From contig JALJCQ010000007.1 in NCBI GenBank assembly GCA_023091665.1, forward strand, positions 1,178,001-1,242,000: 64,000 nucleotides of DNA, written 5' to 3'. The translations under genes were made by a program, and so were the position numbers. Below the pieces are notes generated by a model that saw only the letters and a program-made list of their open reading frames with translations, was not told the DNA's origin and made no database searches. This document shows positions 20,911-30,228 of the stretch, in pieces. Numbering within the stretch: the first letter of the stretch is position 1; every line of letters begins with the position of its first letter. The DNA is from Pythium myriotylum (Eukaryota; Oomycota; Peronosporomycetes; Pythiales; Pythiaceae).

Positions 20911-21288
20911 CTACAGCTCGGGTCGTGGAGGCTTCCCCACGAGGATCGATTTTGGATCGATGGTCTGATACGGGTATCCGTCGCAAAGCTCGAGCATTTT
21001 GTCCGCGAAATCGTCGTACACCACGCGCTGCTTGCACGGATCCTTCTTCATGTAGGCGAGGTACGGCAGCAAATGGCCGCACGGCGTCGTTGCGTCACAG
21101 AGCGAGTCGCTCGGCGCCGTGGCTTCCGCGAAGAGCGCCGAGGCGCGGCAGTCGGCGATTGGGCGCTTCAGCATATTGATCTCAATGGTCTCCATCGCGC
21201 CGCAGTCTTCCAGCGCGGCGACGCTGATCCGGTCGGCGCGTGCGCCCGTGAGAAGCGCCATGATGAGCATCAAGCTGGTTGGAGCCAT
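20911..21288 (-). CDS. Small secreted cysteine-rich protein, elicitin-like pattern
   Basis: 125 residues from the ATG at 21286-21288, chosen because it begins a good signal peptide (MAPTSLMLIMALLTGARA). An in-frame ATG at 21447 would bury that signal. The mature part has exactly six cysteines (29, 47, 64, 70, 85, 102): C-x17-C-x16-C-x5-C-x14-C-x16-C. The block C-x5-CG, hLLPY, DPC then C is shared with the neighbour at 19295-19894, so the two are probably paralogues. There is no C-terminal anchor, so it is likely released. Classification as elicitin-like rests on the cysteine framework only. Confidence 0.55.
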   Translation of the reverse strand: MAPTSLMLIMALLTGARADRISVAALEDCGAMETIEINMLKRPIADCRASALFAEATAPSDSLCDATTPCGHLLPYLAYMKKDPCKQRVVYDDFADKMLELCDGYPYQTIDPKSILVGKPPRPEL

Positions 21289-21640
21289 CTTGGAGACAGG
21301 ACTTGTTGGTGTGGCCGTCAAGTGTGAAGTAGCGTCTGTGAAGTAGCAATAGAACCTGAGCTGAGACCAGGGCGGTGACTCGTCGGGCGTCACTGGGTCC
21401 CTCTGGGTTTTTCGAACCTCCAGGCAAACAGAGCTCTCGGTGAACATGGAACGCCGCTGTTGACGAGATCATTTCTTTCCCTCCTCGCTGTCCCTGTGCC
21501 GGTGGCCTCCGCCATGCTTCGACCAAAGGGACGAGCGCGAGGCCCAAGGGTTCCCGCATGTGACAGTGACCCGCGACGGGCGCGCTCTTTTGTCACTTTC
21601 GCTTCTCCGCCCAAGCGCTCAAGTCGGATCTCCACCCAAG

Positions 21641-21925
21641 ATGTCAGCCACGACGCAGTCGCCTCTCGCAGTGGAGCTTGTCCAAGCACCGTCTCCGTCG
21701 ACGGAGGACACTCAGAAGGAGCAGACGGCGATCATCGTCCCCGCCAAGCACCAGCATCCGTGGGTCCGACAGCTCGCGCTCTTGGCCGTCTACTATCTGC
21801 TCTTCAAGGCGGTGGCCACCAACCCGATCACGGTCAACCTGCGCGAGCAGCTGCGAGCAAAGCTCGAGTCGGGCAACCACGGCGTATCGGGCGTGATCCG
21901 AGGACTGCTCGCACGCCTCGTATGA
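21641..21925 (+). CDS. Small single-pass membrane protein, unknown function
   Basis: A 94-residue ORF from ATG 21641. The N-terminal half is polar. The centre, HPWVRQLALLAVYYLLFKAV, is a likely transmembrane helix. The C-terminus (NLREQLRAKLESG) is amphipathic. Codon use is GC3-rich like the neighbouring genes, which favours it being real, but I recognise no family. The ORF is open upstream only through GTG codons. Confidence 0.45.
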   Translation: MSATTQSPLAVELVQAPSPSTEDTQKEQTAIIVPAKHQHPWVRQLALLAVYYLLFKAVATNPITVNLREQLRAKLESGNHGVSGVIRGLLARLV

Positions 21926-23062
21926 TACGTCCACTCGAGTTCCTGTCACATCATGCTCGTCGAAGTCGACAGCGCGTCCCTTCACTGCTGCAACGGCGCT
22001 TCGTGGCCTGGTGATCCTGCGTCATTCTCTACCCCCTCGCTCCCTGGTATTATTTTCTAGTCTCTTCTGTACATCTGTGCTCCAAATCCATGCATGCTCG
22101 CCACGCGTCTCCTCTCTGCCTCTTGCTCCCATCCATCAGGTGCAACAGCCGTCGCGAGCCACCGTGTTGGGAAGGAGGCACGTGTTGAATGCAAGTCGTG
22201 GACGCCACTCGTGCCTGCCTTGCGTCCATGAGCTAATACGTTCAGAGGCGCCAGGGCGTCTCACACGCGTCAGCGCTGGTGACAGCGTCGCGGGCGCCAG
22301 GATGCGCCGGCGCGTGTTAAGAGACCGTCGGCAGTGTGCAACGCTCCGACGGCACGATCCGAGACAAGCAGAGCGATCCATCCACCGCTTGTGGCCGCGC
22401 GCCTCGTCGTCGCGTCGCCCCATCGCCGCCGTGTTACTGACGTGCGTCAAGCAATTGCCGTGCCACTTTCTGGGCGCGCGGCAATTCAGTACTTCTCTCT
22501 GGTTCAGTGTCGCAGCAGTGGACAGGCCACTGATTTAATGGCCGAATCGGGCCAAATCAGCCGCCTGGCTGGCCCGAGGTGGGACCTTGGCAGACCAGCC
22601 ACTCCGTCGGCGTGTTGAATCCCGTGTTTAAACCCTCTCGTCCTTGTGGGGCTTCGCCACCCTCGCCACACCCTGTACTGGGTTGAAACCCTGTCGCAAC
22701 CGTGCCCCAACGCGCCCTCTGGAGTTCCGGACGTTCCGTCAATTTTCGCAGTTCAAAGAAGCGCAGTTGAGTTGCCGCGCTCCCACTCCCGCAAGCGCAC
22801 GACCGGAAGCCGGTCTGCGTGCCGTTTGACGGTGAATCCTGCGCGCGCCGTCCGAGGCTCGGCGACGGAACGACGCGACCGCGCGACGGGCCCTCTCGCC
22901 GCATCTTGTTGCTCCGGACGCTGCCGTTTTCGGTCGTCCCGTTGGAACGCAAAGAGCCCACGACATCGCAATCGTCGGACCATCTCGACTGTCCATTATC
23001 CACCAGACGAGAGCCCGGCAACCGCAGTCCGGAGAATCGAGCCTCCCGAAACCATCGCGCTC
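21926..23062. other. Intergenic region, promoter side of the first START-FYVE gene
   Basis: 1.1 kb without a supported gene. It is strongly GC-rich and has ORFs on both strands that look like composition artefacts. The last 400 bp are open in the frame of the next gene but contain no ATG before 23063, so they are treated as its leader or promoter. Confidence 0.45.
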
Positions 23063-26000
23063 ATGGCCTCCTCGCGCGGCGCCAACGACCGACGCCCGCG
23101 CCCGGACGTGGCCTTCAACCGCAGCAATAGCGAGCAGCTCCTGCTGCGCAAGCGCCAGGATGTCAGCTACCTCGACCTCCCGACCTCCCAACCCTCCTCG
23201 AGAGACCGCAAAGCCATGTCGGACGCCGCCGAGGCCGCCATGCTCGCGCAGCAGCACCAGCGCGCGCGCGCCGCCACAGCTATCATCTCGCGCCACGGCA
23301 ACGACCAGGGCGCCGCGGCCGCCAGCGGGCCCTTCCGCCTCAACCGAAAAGAAAAGCTCTTCCTCACAAAGCGAGCCAAGGAGTCGGCGCTCGCGCTCAT
23401 TGACCACGCACACACACTCGACGGCCCGATCCAGTGGCATTACAAGGGCAAGCACCGCGGCATCCAGATGTACCGTGGTGAAGGCATGATTGAGACGGGT
23501 GGTCTGAACGGCGGCATGGCTGGAAACGTTCCAGGAACAACAACGACTCCTGTGCTTGGCGGAGAGTCACCACTCGAATTTCTTTGTGGTGTGACCACGA
23601 TGATGGGAACGCTCGAAGAAGTTTCCGAATATTTTGATCAGGCTACGACCGCCCGAATGAAGATGAAGAAGGCGGAGGATGTGCTTGACTGTGCCGTCCT
23701 GTACTCGCTCGTGTGGGGTAACACCGTGAACCCATTTCATCGCGTTTCTGTCAAGTACCACGCCTATGAGGGGCCTGCAACGATGACGAGACCTCGCGAC
23801 TTCTGCTATCTCGAATGCCAAGACACATTTCGCCACGTCTCGGGCCGACGCGGTTGGGTGTTGAGTATGCACTCAATTAAGATCCCCAGTTGTCCAGAGG
23901 TACCAGGCTTTGTTCGAGGCAGCGTTTATCATTCAGGCTTTGTCTTCGTTGAGGCCGAGCGCCCAGGGTACATGGACGTGATGTACAGCCTTCAAATTAA
24001 CTTCAAGGGTCACGGACGGGTCCCACAATTCCTCCTAAATGCCGCGCTGAAACGACGACTGCTCGAGCTGATACATATCAGTCGGGAGATCCAGGTTGCC
24101 CGAATGGCTCACCGAACACTTCTTCAGGAGAAAGATCTGATGCCGAAGCACTTGCGATCCACGTGTGTCAACTGCTCGCGACGCTTCTGGCTATTTCTTC
24201 GCAAGACCCGATGTCGAGTTTGTGGTGAGGTTGTATGTCAGTCTTGCGCGCCCCAAGTGGATTGGGAAGGAGCAGGCTCGAACGGCCAGCACATGAAAAC
24301 TCGTATTTGCGTCAAGTGTTACAGCACTGCTCCAACTACTGGTACGTGGACGGCACCCAGCGATGGACAGCCGTGGACTGAGCAAAGCCACTTCGAACAA
24401 AACTCCTCGCTCCCGATGCTCTCGCCAAAGCGAACAATGCGTCGTGTCAAGGAGGAACTGAGTGAAGACGAGGGTGATGATGGTGGTGAGGGCCGCTACA
24501 CGTTTGCAGAGCTGGAAGAGCAAAGCTCCCACAGCGTCTTCGCACCTGAGCGATTCACACGGTCTTCAATGGCGTCCATTGCACCTCTTCAAATCGACGA
24601 AATTGGTGTCGATTTTGATATTGGCGATGATGCGGAGGTGTCAAGCGTGCAAAGCAATGAATACCACTGGCAGCGTGAGACAGAGGAGTCGGTCTTCAAC
24701 ATCGGCTCTCTCAACAGCTCCATTATCAGTCGGGATAGCTACTTCGGCCGCCCTGAGCCTTCGCAACTGCCAACGTCTGCCTCCACACGGTACTCGACTC
24801 GCCACCACATACTCAGCAGTGTTCCCGACGATACCCCGATTCTGATGGAAGAGCCTGAACCAAACCAAGTAAGTCACGTCAACAGTCGCAACTCATCCAA
24901 GTACATTCCTGCGCCTAAGGTCCCCCTTCCCTTCCCGGAGCCCAAAGAGCGACAATCTGTCAGCCCGAACGGGTCCAAATCCAGCTTCGAATTCCTGGAT
25001 GGTTTGATTGACATCCCGCTGACCCGACGAAACCAGCCTGCGAATGATCCATCCCGCCGGCGAGCGCAAACTACGATTCAACCTGGCAACAATCAGCTGA
25101 ATCCGTCAACACTCCGAGCGCATAATCTCCGCTACATGCGGAGTGTGGAATCTGAGCCAGAAACCAGTTCGAACAACGTCGCATTCGCTAATCGAACGAA
25201 GCCTTCTTTGCCAACACCGGAGGAACAGAGCTACTTAAGACGCGAGAGCAACGATCCTGTGTCACTCGATGACCTCGTTCCAGCAAACTCGACGTCTTCA
25301 GGTTCTTTCGATCCAAATGCTACCTCGACCTCAGTAAACACCAACTCGTTATTCTCGCGCCCATCGTCTCTGATTCTTCAGCAAGTGCGAAAGAATCGAG
25401 CGCGGACCATTCAGCTTCAAACTCAGACTGAAGAGGAATTCCGCAGCACCAAAGACATCGAAGACAAGGCGAAGGACCATCGTAAGCGTATGGAGGAGCT
25501 CAACAATAAGGCGATCGAGTACACGGGCAACAGAATCTCGACGCTTGAGATTACCCGACCAAGCCTTCAACCGGAAAGGGTGGACGATGAAGTGTGGCGC
25601 TCATCCGCTCTCATGGAAGAGTATCGGAACCGCCGAAAGAACACAATCGACGCGTTGCGAAAGAAGGCCATGAGCATCCAGGACTACAATCGCGAGTCGA
25701 GTGGTACAGACCACACCGCAGCCTCGTCACCATCCATGACCGGCCCGCTGTCAGATGTTCGTAAATCCAGCATGTACGGCAGGCGCAGTAGCACAGAGCA
25801 GTCCCCTCGAGTACTTCCGCGCAAGACGAGTGGAGCTAGCTCGACAAGCAGTAACTCGCCTAATTTCGGTGGGAAGAAGTCTTTGGGGAAGCCAAGCGAG
25901 GGTTCTCTACGAGGCCTCTCCGAGGATCTCACGTTCAAGCCTTCACTCGACATTCCGACACCCGAAATGAAACTGAGCGTCCAAGAAGAAGAGGACGAAG

Positions 26001-26257
26001 AACGAATCTCGTCCTCAAGGGAATCCAAAATGTCGGAAGCTGAGCCAGAACCCGAAGGTGCACAGGCGTCAAATGACGACTCGCGAACTCAGCACGCTCC
26101 TCGTGATGTCTCAGCTCGCAGTTTGTACGCGGAAATCGGCTATCTCACGCAGCTGAACAGCGAGATCGCTCTTGCTGAGGATGCCTCCGAGGCGGACCGA
26201 ATCAAAACACGCATCCAGGAACAGTACCAGCTCATTCGTACACTCCAGCTCAAGTGA
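23063..26257 (+). CDS. Large START-FYVE protein (START-FYVE gene 1)
   Basis: 1064 residues, no intron, from the first ATG in frame. Residues about 90-345 form a START-like lipid-binding fold, with PRDFCYLECQDTFRHVSGRR and GWVLSMHSIKIPSCP shared with the three downstream genes. Residues 366-420 are a FYVE-type zinc finger: C-x2-C (CVNC), then RCRVCGEVVCQSC and a final RICVKC, eight cysteines in all. In this family FYVE fingers bind PI3P on endosomes, but the canonical WxxD and RRHHCR are modified here (RKTRCRVCG). Residues 430-1020 are Ser/Asn-rich and disordered. The C-terminus (LNSEIALAEDASEADRIKTR) is a short coiled coil. It is the first of four same-strand START-FYVE genes. Confidence 0.88.
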   Translation: MASSRGANDRRPRPDVAFNRSNSEQLLLRKRQDVSYLDLPTSQPSSRDRKAMSDAAEAAMLAQQHQRARAATAIISRHGNDQGAAAASGPFRLNRKEKLFLTKRAKESALALIDHAHTLDGPIQWHYKGKHRGIQMYRGEGMIETGGLNGGMAGNVPGTTTTPVLGGESPLEFLCGVTTMMGTLEEVSEYFDQATTARMKMKKAEDVLDCAVLYSLVWGNTVNPFHRVSVKYHAYEGPATMTRPRDFCYLECQDTFRHVSGRRGWVLSMHSIKIPSCPEVPGFVRGSVYHSGFVFVEAERPGYMDVMYSLQINFKGHGRVPQFLLNAALKRRLLELIHISREIQVARMAHRTLLQEKDLMPKHLRSTCVNCSRRFWLFLRKTRCRVCGEVVCQSCAPQVDWEGAGSNGQHMKTRICVKCYSTAPTTGTWTAPSDGQPWTEQSHFEQNSSLPMLSPKRTMRRVKEELSEDEGDDGGEGRYTFAELEEQSSHSVFAPERFTRSSMASIAPLQIDEIGVDFDIGDDAEVSSVQSNEYHWQRETEESVFNIGSLNSSIISRDSYFGRPEPSQLPTSASTRYSTRHHILSSVPDDTPILMEEPEPNQVSHVNSRNSSKYIPAPKVPLPFPEPKERQSVSPNGSKSSFEFLDGLIDIPLTRRNQPANDPSRRRAQTTIQPGNNQLNPSTLRAHNLRYMRSVESEPETSSNNVAFANRTKPSLPTPEEQSYLRRESNDPVSLDDLVPANSTSSGSFDPNATSTSVNTNSLFSRPSSLILQQVRKNRARTIQLQTQTEEEFRSTKDIEDKAKDHRKRMEELNNKAIEYTGNRISTLEITRPSLQPERVDDEVWRSSALMEEYRNRRKNTIDALRKKAMSIQDYNRESSGTDHTAASSPSMTGPLSDVRKSSMYGRRSSTEQSPRVLPRKTSGASSTSSNSPNFGGKKSLGKPSEGSLRGLSEDLTFKPSLDIPTPEMKLSVQEEEDEERISSSRESKMSEAEPEPEGAQASNDDSRTQHAPRDVSARSLYAEIGYLTQLNSEIALAEDASEADRIKTRIQEQYQLIRTLQLK

Positions 26258-26342
26258 GCAAGGAGAACTGATCTAGATAGACGACCTTCAATACTAGTAT
26301 TATTCGGTTGACCTCACTGAAGTATCCATGTTTGGATCTCAA

Positions 26343-26405
26343 AGCAGAAGAACACGTCGCTGACCAGAAGGGACTGGATTAGTTCAGACGTGTCTGAGTG
26401 ACAGT
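26343..26405 (+). repeat. Left copy of a direct repeat flanking the island
   Basis: The core TGACCAGAAGGGACTGGA and the next ten bases (26361-26388) are identical to 31096-31123, in the same orientation. Looser similarity extends over about 60 bp on both sides. It lies just outside the left inverted-repeat arm. Confidence 0.8.
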
Positions 26406-26427
26406 TTTTATGGGAAACATGCACGCT

Positions 26428-26714
26428 AGCCGAGAAAATGTGAGGATATTCGCGTGCATGTATATTCAAGTACCATGTAGTACATCATCGCTGTCCCCTA
26501 CGGGTATCAAGGAATGTACGCTAGATGCTCATGTTTGCGATGGATGAGCGGACGAGGACGAAGAGCGGACGAAAGCGGCGGCGCCGATGATGCCTTTGTA
26601 ATGAAATGATGGAAATTTTGTGATGAGATGATGAAGACAGAGATCTCGACTACGACTGGTTTTTTTCAATAAATACTTTCGACGAGCATGCTCGGCACAG
26701 GGCCATTCGGCATG
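26428..26714 (+). repeat. Left arm of a long inverted repeat
   Basis: About 287 bp, nearly the exact reverse complement of 30790-31078 (roughly 95% by eye). On the minus strand it contains the last codons of the Uma2/C2H2 protein (HAEW, AEHARRKYLLKK) with its 3' flank, so it is a truncated inverse copy of that gene's end. Confidence 0.88.
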
Positions 26715-26868
26715 CTGACAGATGACATCACAAAGAAGATGTTTGATTTCAATCAGCTTCCCTAGTCAATCACATCATGTGGCATCAATCCTAGAGGTAA
26801 GAGCAGCGCTAGATAGAGGTTGAACCAACCAAGCACGATCGGAAAAGCTTCACAAAAGCAAAGCGACG

Positions 26869-27069
26869 ATGGCTGATAAGAACGAAAACCAGGAGAAGCG
26901 TCTCGCACAGCTTGTGCATGACTTGAAAACGAAGCAGTGTTTGTGCTGCGCTCATGACTACCCTGGTATCACGCTTGACGAACTAAATCAGTACGTGAAG
27001 AAGCACGGTCCGTTTGTCAACCCTAGAGAAGTTCAGATTCCAAAGATCGAACAACTTGTAGATACCTAA
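26869..27069 (+). CDS. Short ORF of unknown function inside the island
   Basis: 66 residues beginning MADKNENQEKRLAQLVHDLK. The centre has CLCCAHDYPGITLDELNQYV, a Cys cluster that could bind metal. It is charged, with no signal peptide or membrane segment. I recognise no family. It may be a first exon of an element-borne gene or a small accessory protein. A 17-bp palindrome lies just downstream (27088-27104). Confidence 0.35.
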   Translation: MADKNENQEKRLAQLVHDLKTKQCLCCAHDYPGITLDELNQYVKKHGPFVNPREVQIPKIEQLVDT

Positions 27070-27205
27070 CCCTATTTAAACGTGTGTGACGTGTGACACA
27101 CGTCAAAATCCACTCGTCAAAAACGCCTAGCGGGTCGTCCACACGTTCATGGTTGGACGTGTGGGGCCACACATCAAAGTGTGAAAGACCAAGTGTGTGA
27201 GAATC

Positions 27206-27375
27206 ATGAGCGAGAATAGCGGTGATGAAGTTGTGGTGGTGGAGGGCGGCTCCGCGGACGTGTCCTCTTCCAAGAACCGGAAGCCTCAGTTCCGATTCAG
27301 TCCGTTGGTGGACGAGCTCCTTCTCCAGGAAACCCTCGCCCATAATCCGTTCGTCGCTGAAACGAACCATATAGT
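27206..27375 (+). pseudogene. Truncated Myb/SANT-like fragment of a Harbinger-type element
   Basis: The ORF from ATG 27206 (MSENSGDEVVVVEGG) reaches FRFSPLVDELLLQETLAHNP, which resembles the start of Myb/SANT-like proteins carried by PIF/Harbinger transposons. It then runs into DNA that is antisense to a transposase fragment, so the true C-terminus is missing. The assignment is by resemblance. Confidence 0.4.
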
Positions 27376-27604
27376 TAAAACTCATCGATATCTCGCTGCG
27401 CTGGCGGCAAAAAAAGGCTTGAAGGTCGCCACAGCGACCAGGATACGCATAGCGACGCAGCATGATACAGAAAGCTTCCGTAGTGGTTAGAATGGAGCCG
27501 TTGGGGAGACAAACACGCTCAGGGAGCGAGAGTATGTCTAGCATAAGGTGCACTGACGCGCGGTCGAAACGAAACAAAAATACGAACGCCTCGTCCGTGA
27601 GGGC
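27362..27604 (-). pseudogene. N-terminal fragment of a PIF/Harbinger-like transposase
   Basis: Read leftward, the frame contains FRFDRASVHLMLDILSLPER, then PNGSILTTTEAFCIMLRRYA and YPGRCGDLQAFF, ending in SEISMSFNYMV. This is the helical N-terminal region that precedes the DDE domain in PIF/Harbinger transposases. The DDE core is absent: the frame passes at once into sequence antisense to the Myb-like fragment. It is a dead relic. Confidence 0.6.
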
Positions 27605-28068
27605 GTTGAGGTCGAGACGGCCCGAAAAGCTAAGGCCCCGTGTGGGGCTCTCCACGAGAAGTAGCGCGGCGAGACCATCGTCTTTCTCCTCGAAGCGGGA
27701 GAGCAGGGCAAGCGCACGTACCCCAACCATCGCCACGCCTTCCTGGCCCTCGGTAAACACGTTTTGGCGCGCGCAGGAACACGGCACACGTTGTATCCCC
27801 TTGCATTACCATCCATTTGCAACCGAGGTTGTTATTTTGAGATTCTGCGGTCCTCATTGGCTAGAAGCAGATTTTTGTCATGGTACGCGCCCTGAATGGA
27901 TGCTGTCCAATGTCGGAGGTCACGGTATCGTCTGAAACTGGGGTTTCACGGTCGGTTTCGAATTTCAAAAACCTCAACCATACTGGAAACAAGTGTTTTC
28001 ACCGGGTTTCATTTCACCTCAGTGCCCACTCACCAATTGGGAACATGGGAGACTCACGATACCGATCG

Positions 28069-29941
28069 ATGTTCCTACGCTTCATGTCCGCGAAGGACAG
28101 CACAGCCTATACGAGCGATACGGTTTTTAGCACCGAGGAATTGCTCCGTATAACCCCAGAGGATGTGTGCCGATGGATGAACCTGCGCGCTTACGGAGAT
28201 CCGTCGCCAAGTGAGCATTCTAAACCTGTACATGCGCGGTCCATGACACTCGAATTCGACAAAAAAGCAATCTCCTCGTTCATGCCTCGCAATACGCTAC
28301 CATGGGATCCTGTTAGTTGTCGTGGGAATCCAACCCGCTCCGAAACAGTCAACAGGGTTATCAAGCTCGTCAAGAAAAGCGAAGTGCGTCGGCAAGGCGT
28401 CGAGTCCCAAGCCAGACGGCCGATTGAGTACGATGAATTTCTAAGCTTACTGTCAGTGGTCCGTGCACAGCCAGCAGGAACCAAGTACCTTGTCAGCAGC
28501 GTGTTAACTATGGAGTGGCACTTAATAGCTTGCATTGACGACATCATGAAACTCAGATTCGCCGACTTTTCAACGAACATCCAGCATCGATCAACTCTCA
28601 TTTGTCAAATGCGCTGGTCAAAAAATATTATGGAGGAACGCGACGCACCAGAACAAATCGTTTTTGGAAGTGGGGATCCGCGTGTGCCCTTTATTGAATC
28701 TTGCCATTTATATCGAATCTACCCCGACCATGACGAATTCTGAGTTTTTATTTGGGAACCCACGAGACGGGGATCGCGTTGTACGGCGTGGACTGCACGC
28801 TGCCTTCGAAAGTGATCAATTCAGCAAACTAAAAAGCGGAAATATGGGAACGCACAGTCTGCGCAAAGGATCTGCAACTTATTGTGCTCGCAGTGGTCTC
28901 AGCAAAGACTACGTCAATCGACGAGGCAGGTGGAGGACGCGCAAATCGGTTGTTGACACCTATATCGACAATACCCAGCCCTACCCTGATGCATGCGCTG
29001 CCGCTGCACTCGTTGGCCCACAAGGCCCGTGTCGTTATACAAAAAAACCGGATTCGGCTCGCGTTACACCCAATTTTCTTGTGAACGAGGTGGCGCCAGT
29101 GGCAAATCACGTGTTTGGTAGTGGAATTGCTGAGACCCTCGGCTGTGCTCTGCTATGGGCTGCACTTCAGCCACATCACAAATATCCTTATGAATTGCTC
29201 CAAGAGGAGCTTCGGGCCCATGTTATCCAAGCGTATAATCACATCAGTGCCGACCTATCATCCAATCCAGTTATTCGGGAATTTTTCCATGTCGTTGGGG
29301 ACGGTTCTCAGCTACAGCTTGTTCACATTGGTGACCAGCACGAACTAGCTGTAGCTGTTGGTGATTCGTCCGTGCCTTCAGCTGAGTATACTCGACGCCA
29401 GTTTGCTGCAGTGCACTCTGAGATATTCAGTCTAAAGCGAAACATGACAGAAATTACGAGTGAGCTACAACGCATGCGTCACGACATGCAACAGAACCAG
29501 GATAAAGTGCTTTCAATCCTTCGTCGGCTAGCTATGAGTCCTGCGTACTATGCCAAGGCACGAGGAGCACGAACAACTGGAAGCAACATGAACAATACTG
29601 AGGATGATCAAACCCACGGAAATGCAAGTTCACCGATGCCGAAACTCTCAAAACGACCCAAAGATCTCTTTGGTCTGTGGCTTGAGTACGAGTTTGGCTT
29701 TGGAGGACAGAAGCCAGCAAAGGATTTCACAGCAGTAGAACGCGGCGCGAACAAAGTCGCGTTTTCGAGAAGGAAAGTTTTCTGGGACGTGGTAGCAGCT
29801 CATGTTCGGGCAGGTTACACAAGTGACGTCGCTATTGACAAGATCTACGCTGTGTATGGCCGTCAGGTGGCGGTCACTACTATTCTAGACCTTATGCGAG
29901 TCGATCGAAAGCATGGGGGCCACCCAGCACTTCATGTTTGA
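28069..29941 (+). pseudogene. Crypton tyrosine-recombinase transposase with a frameshift
   Basis: Two overlapping frames make up one protein. The first (through about 28715) holds ITPEDVCRWMNLRAYG, FDKKAISSFMPRNTLPWDP, NPTRSETVNRVIK and the catalytic-Arg region MKLRFADFS. The second (about 28710-29941) continues with CPLLNLAIYIE, LFGNPRDGDRVVRR, the H-x-x-R box GTHSLRKGSATYC, YVNRRGRWR and the nucleophile Tyr in VVDTYIDNTQPYPDA. The C-terminal part (LFGLWLEYEFGFGGQKP to TTILDLMRVDR) resembles the GCR1_C DNA-binding domain of Cryptons. A single shift near 28700 separates the halves, so the copy is probably inactive. Cryptons insert by tyrosine recombination without a DDE transposase. The ATG is uncertain: the frame is open from 27880, and 28069 is the ATG in RYRSM. 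Confidence 0.85.
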
Positions 29942-30228
29942 ACTCACAGTCGAAAGTTCACAGACTCAGATCCGTTTATTTTAGCCAATCATAAGCAGTT
30001 TCACTCACGGTTTCGATTTGAGCCCACACGCTGGCAGTGGATTGTCTGAACTTGTTTGGACGTGTGCATTTGACAACCCTAACCCTTTTACACCCCTCTC
30101 CTACAAGTTGATTCTGCCAAAACCCTGAACTTCTCTCCTGTTTTCGGTGAGCAACCTGCGTTTTTCATCGATGAAGACCACTTCACACCATATCGACTGG
30201 TTGCGCTCGGCGGAAAATTGCCGCCAAG

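Noticed and set aside
21289..21447. Upstream ATG (21447) for the second elicitin-like protein
   Set aside because: It would add 53 residues before a clear signal peptide, which normally must be N-terminal.
22011..22538. 175-codon ORF upstream of START-FYVE gene 1
   Set aside because: Composition-driven; no motif, and it lies in GC-rich promoter-side DNA.
30061..30090. Telomere-like string (CAACCCTAACCC)
   Set aside because: Only about one and a half units, not an array; a similar short string at 27067 (CTAACCCTATTTAAA) is also too short.
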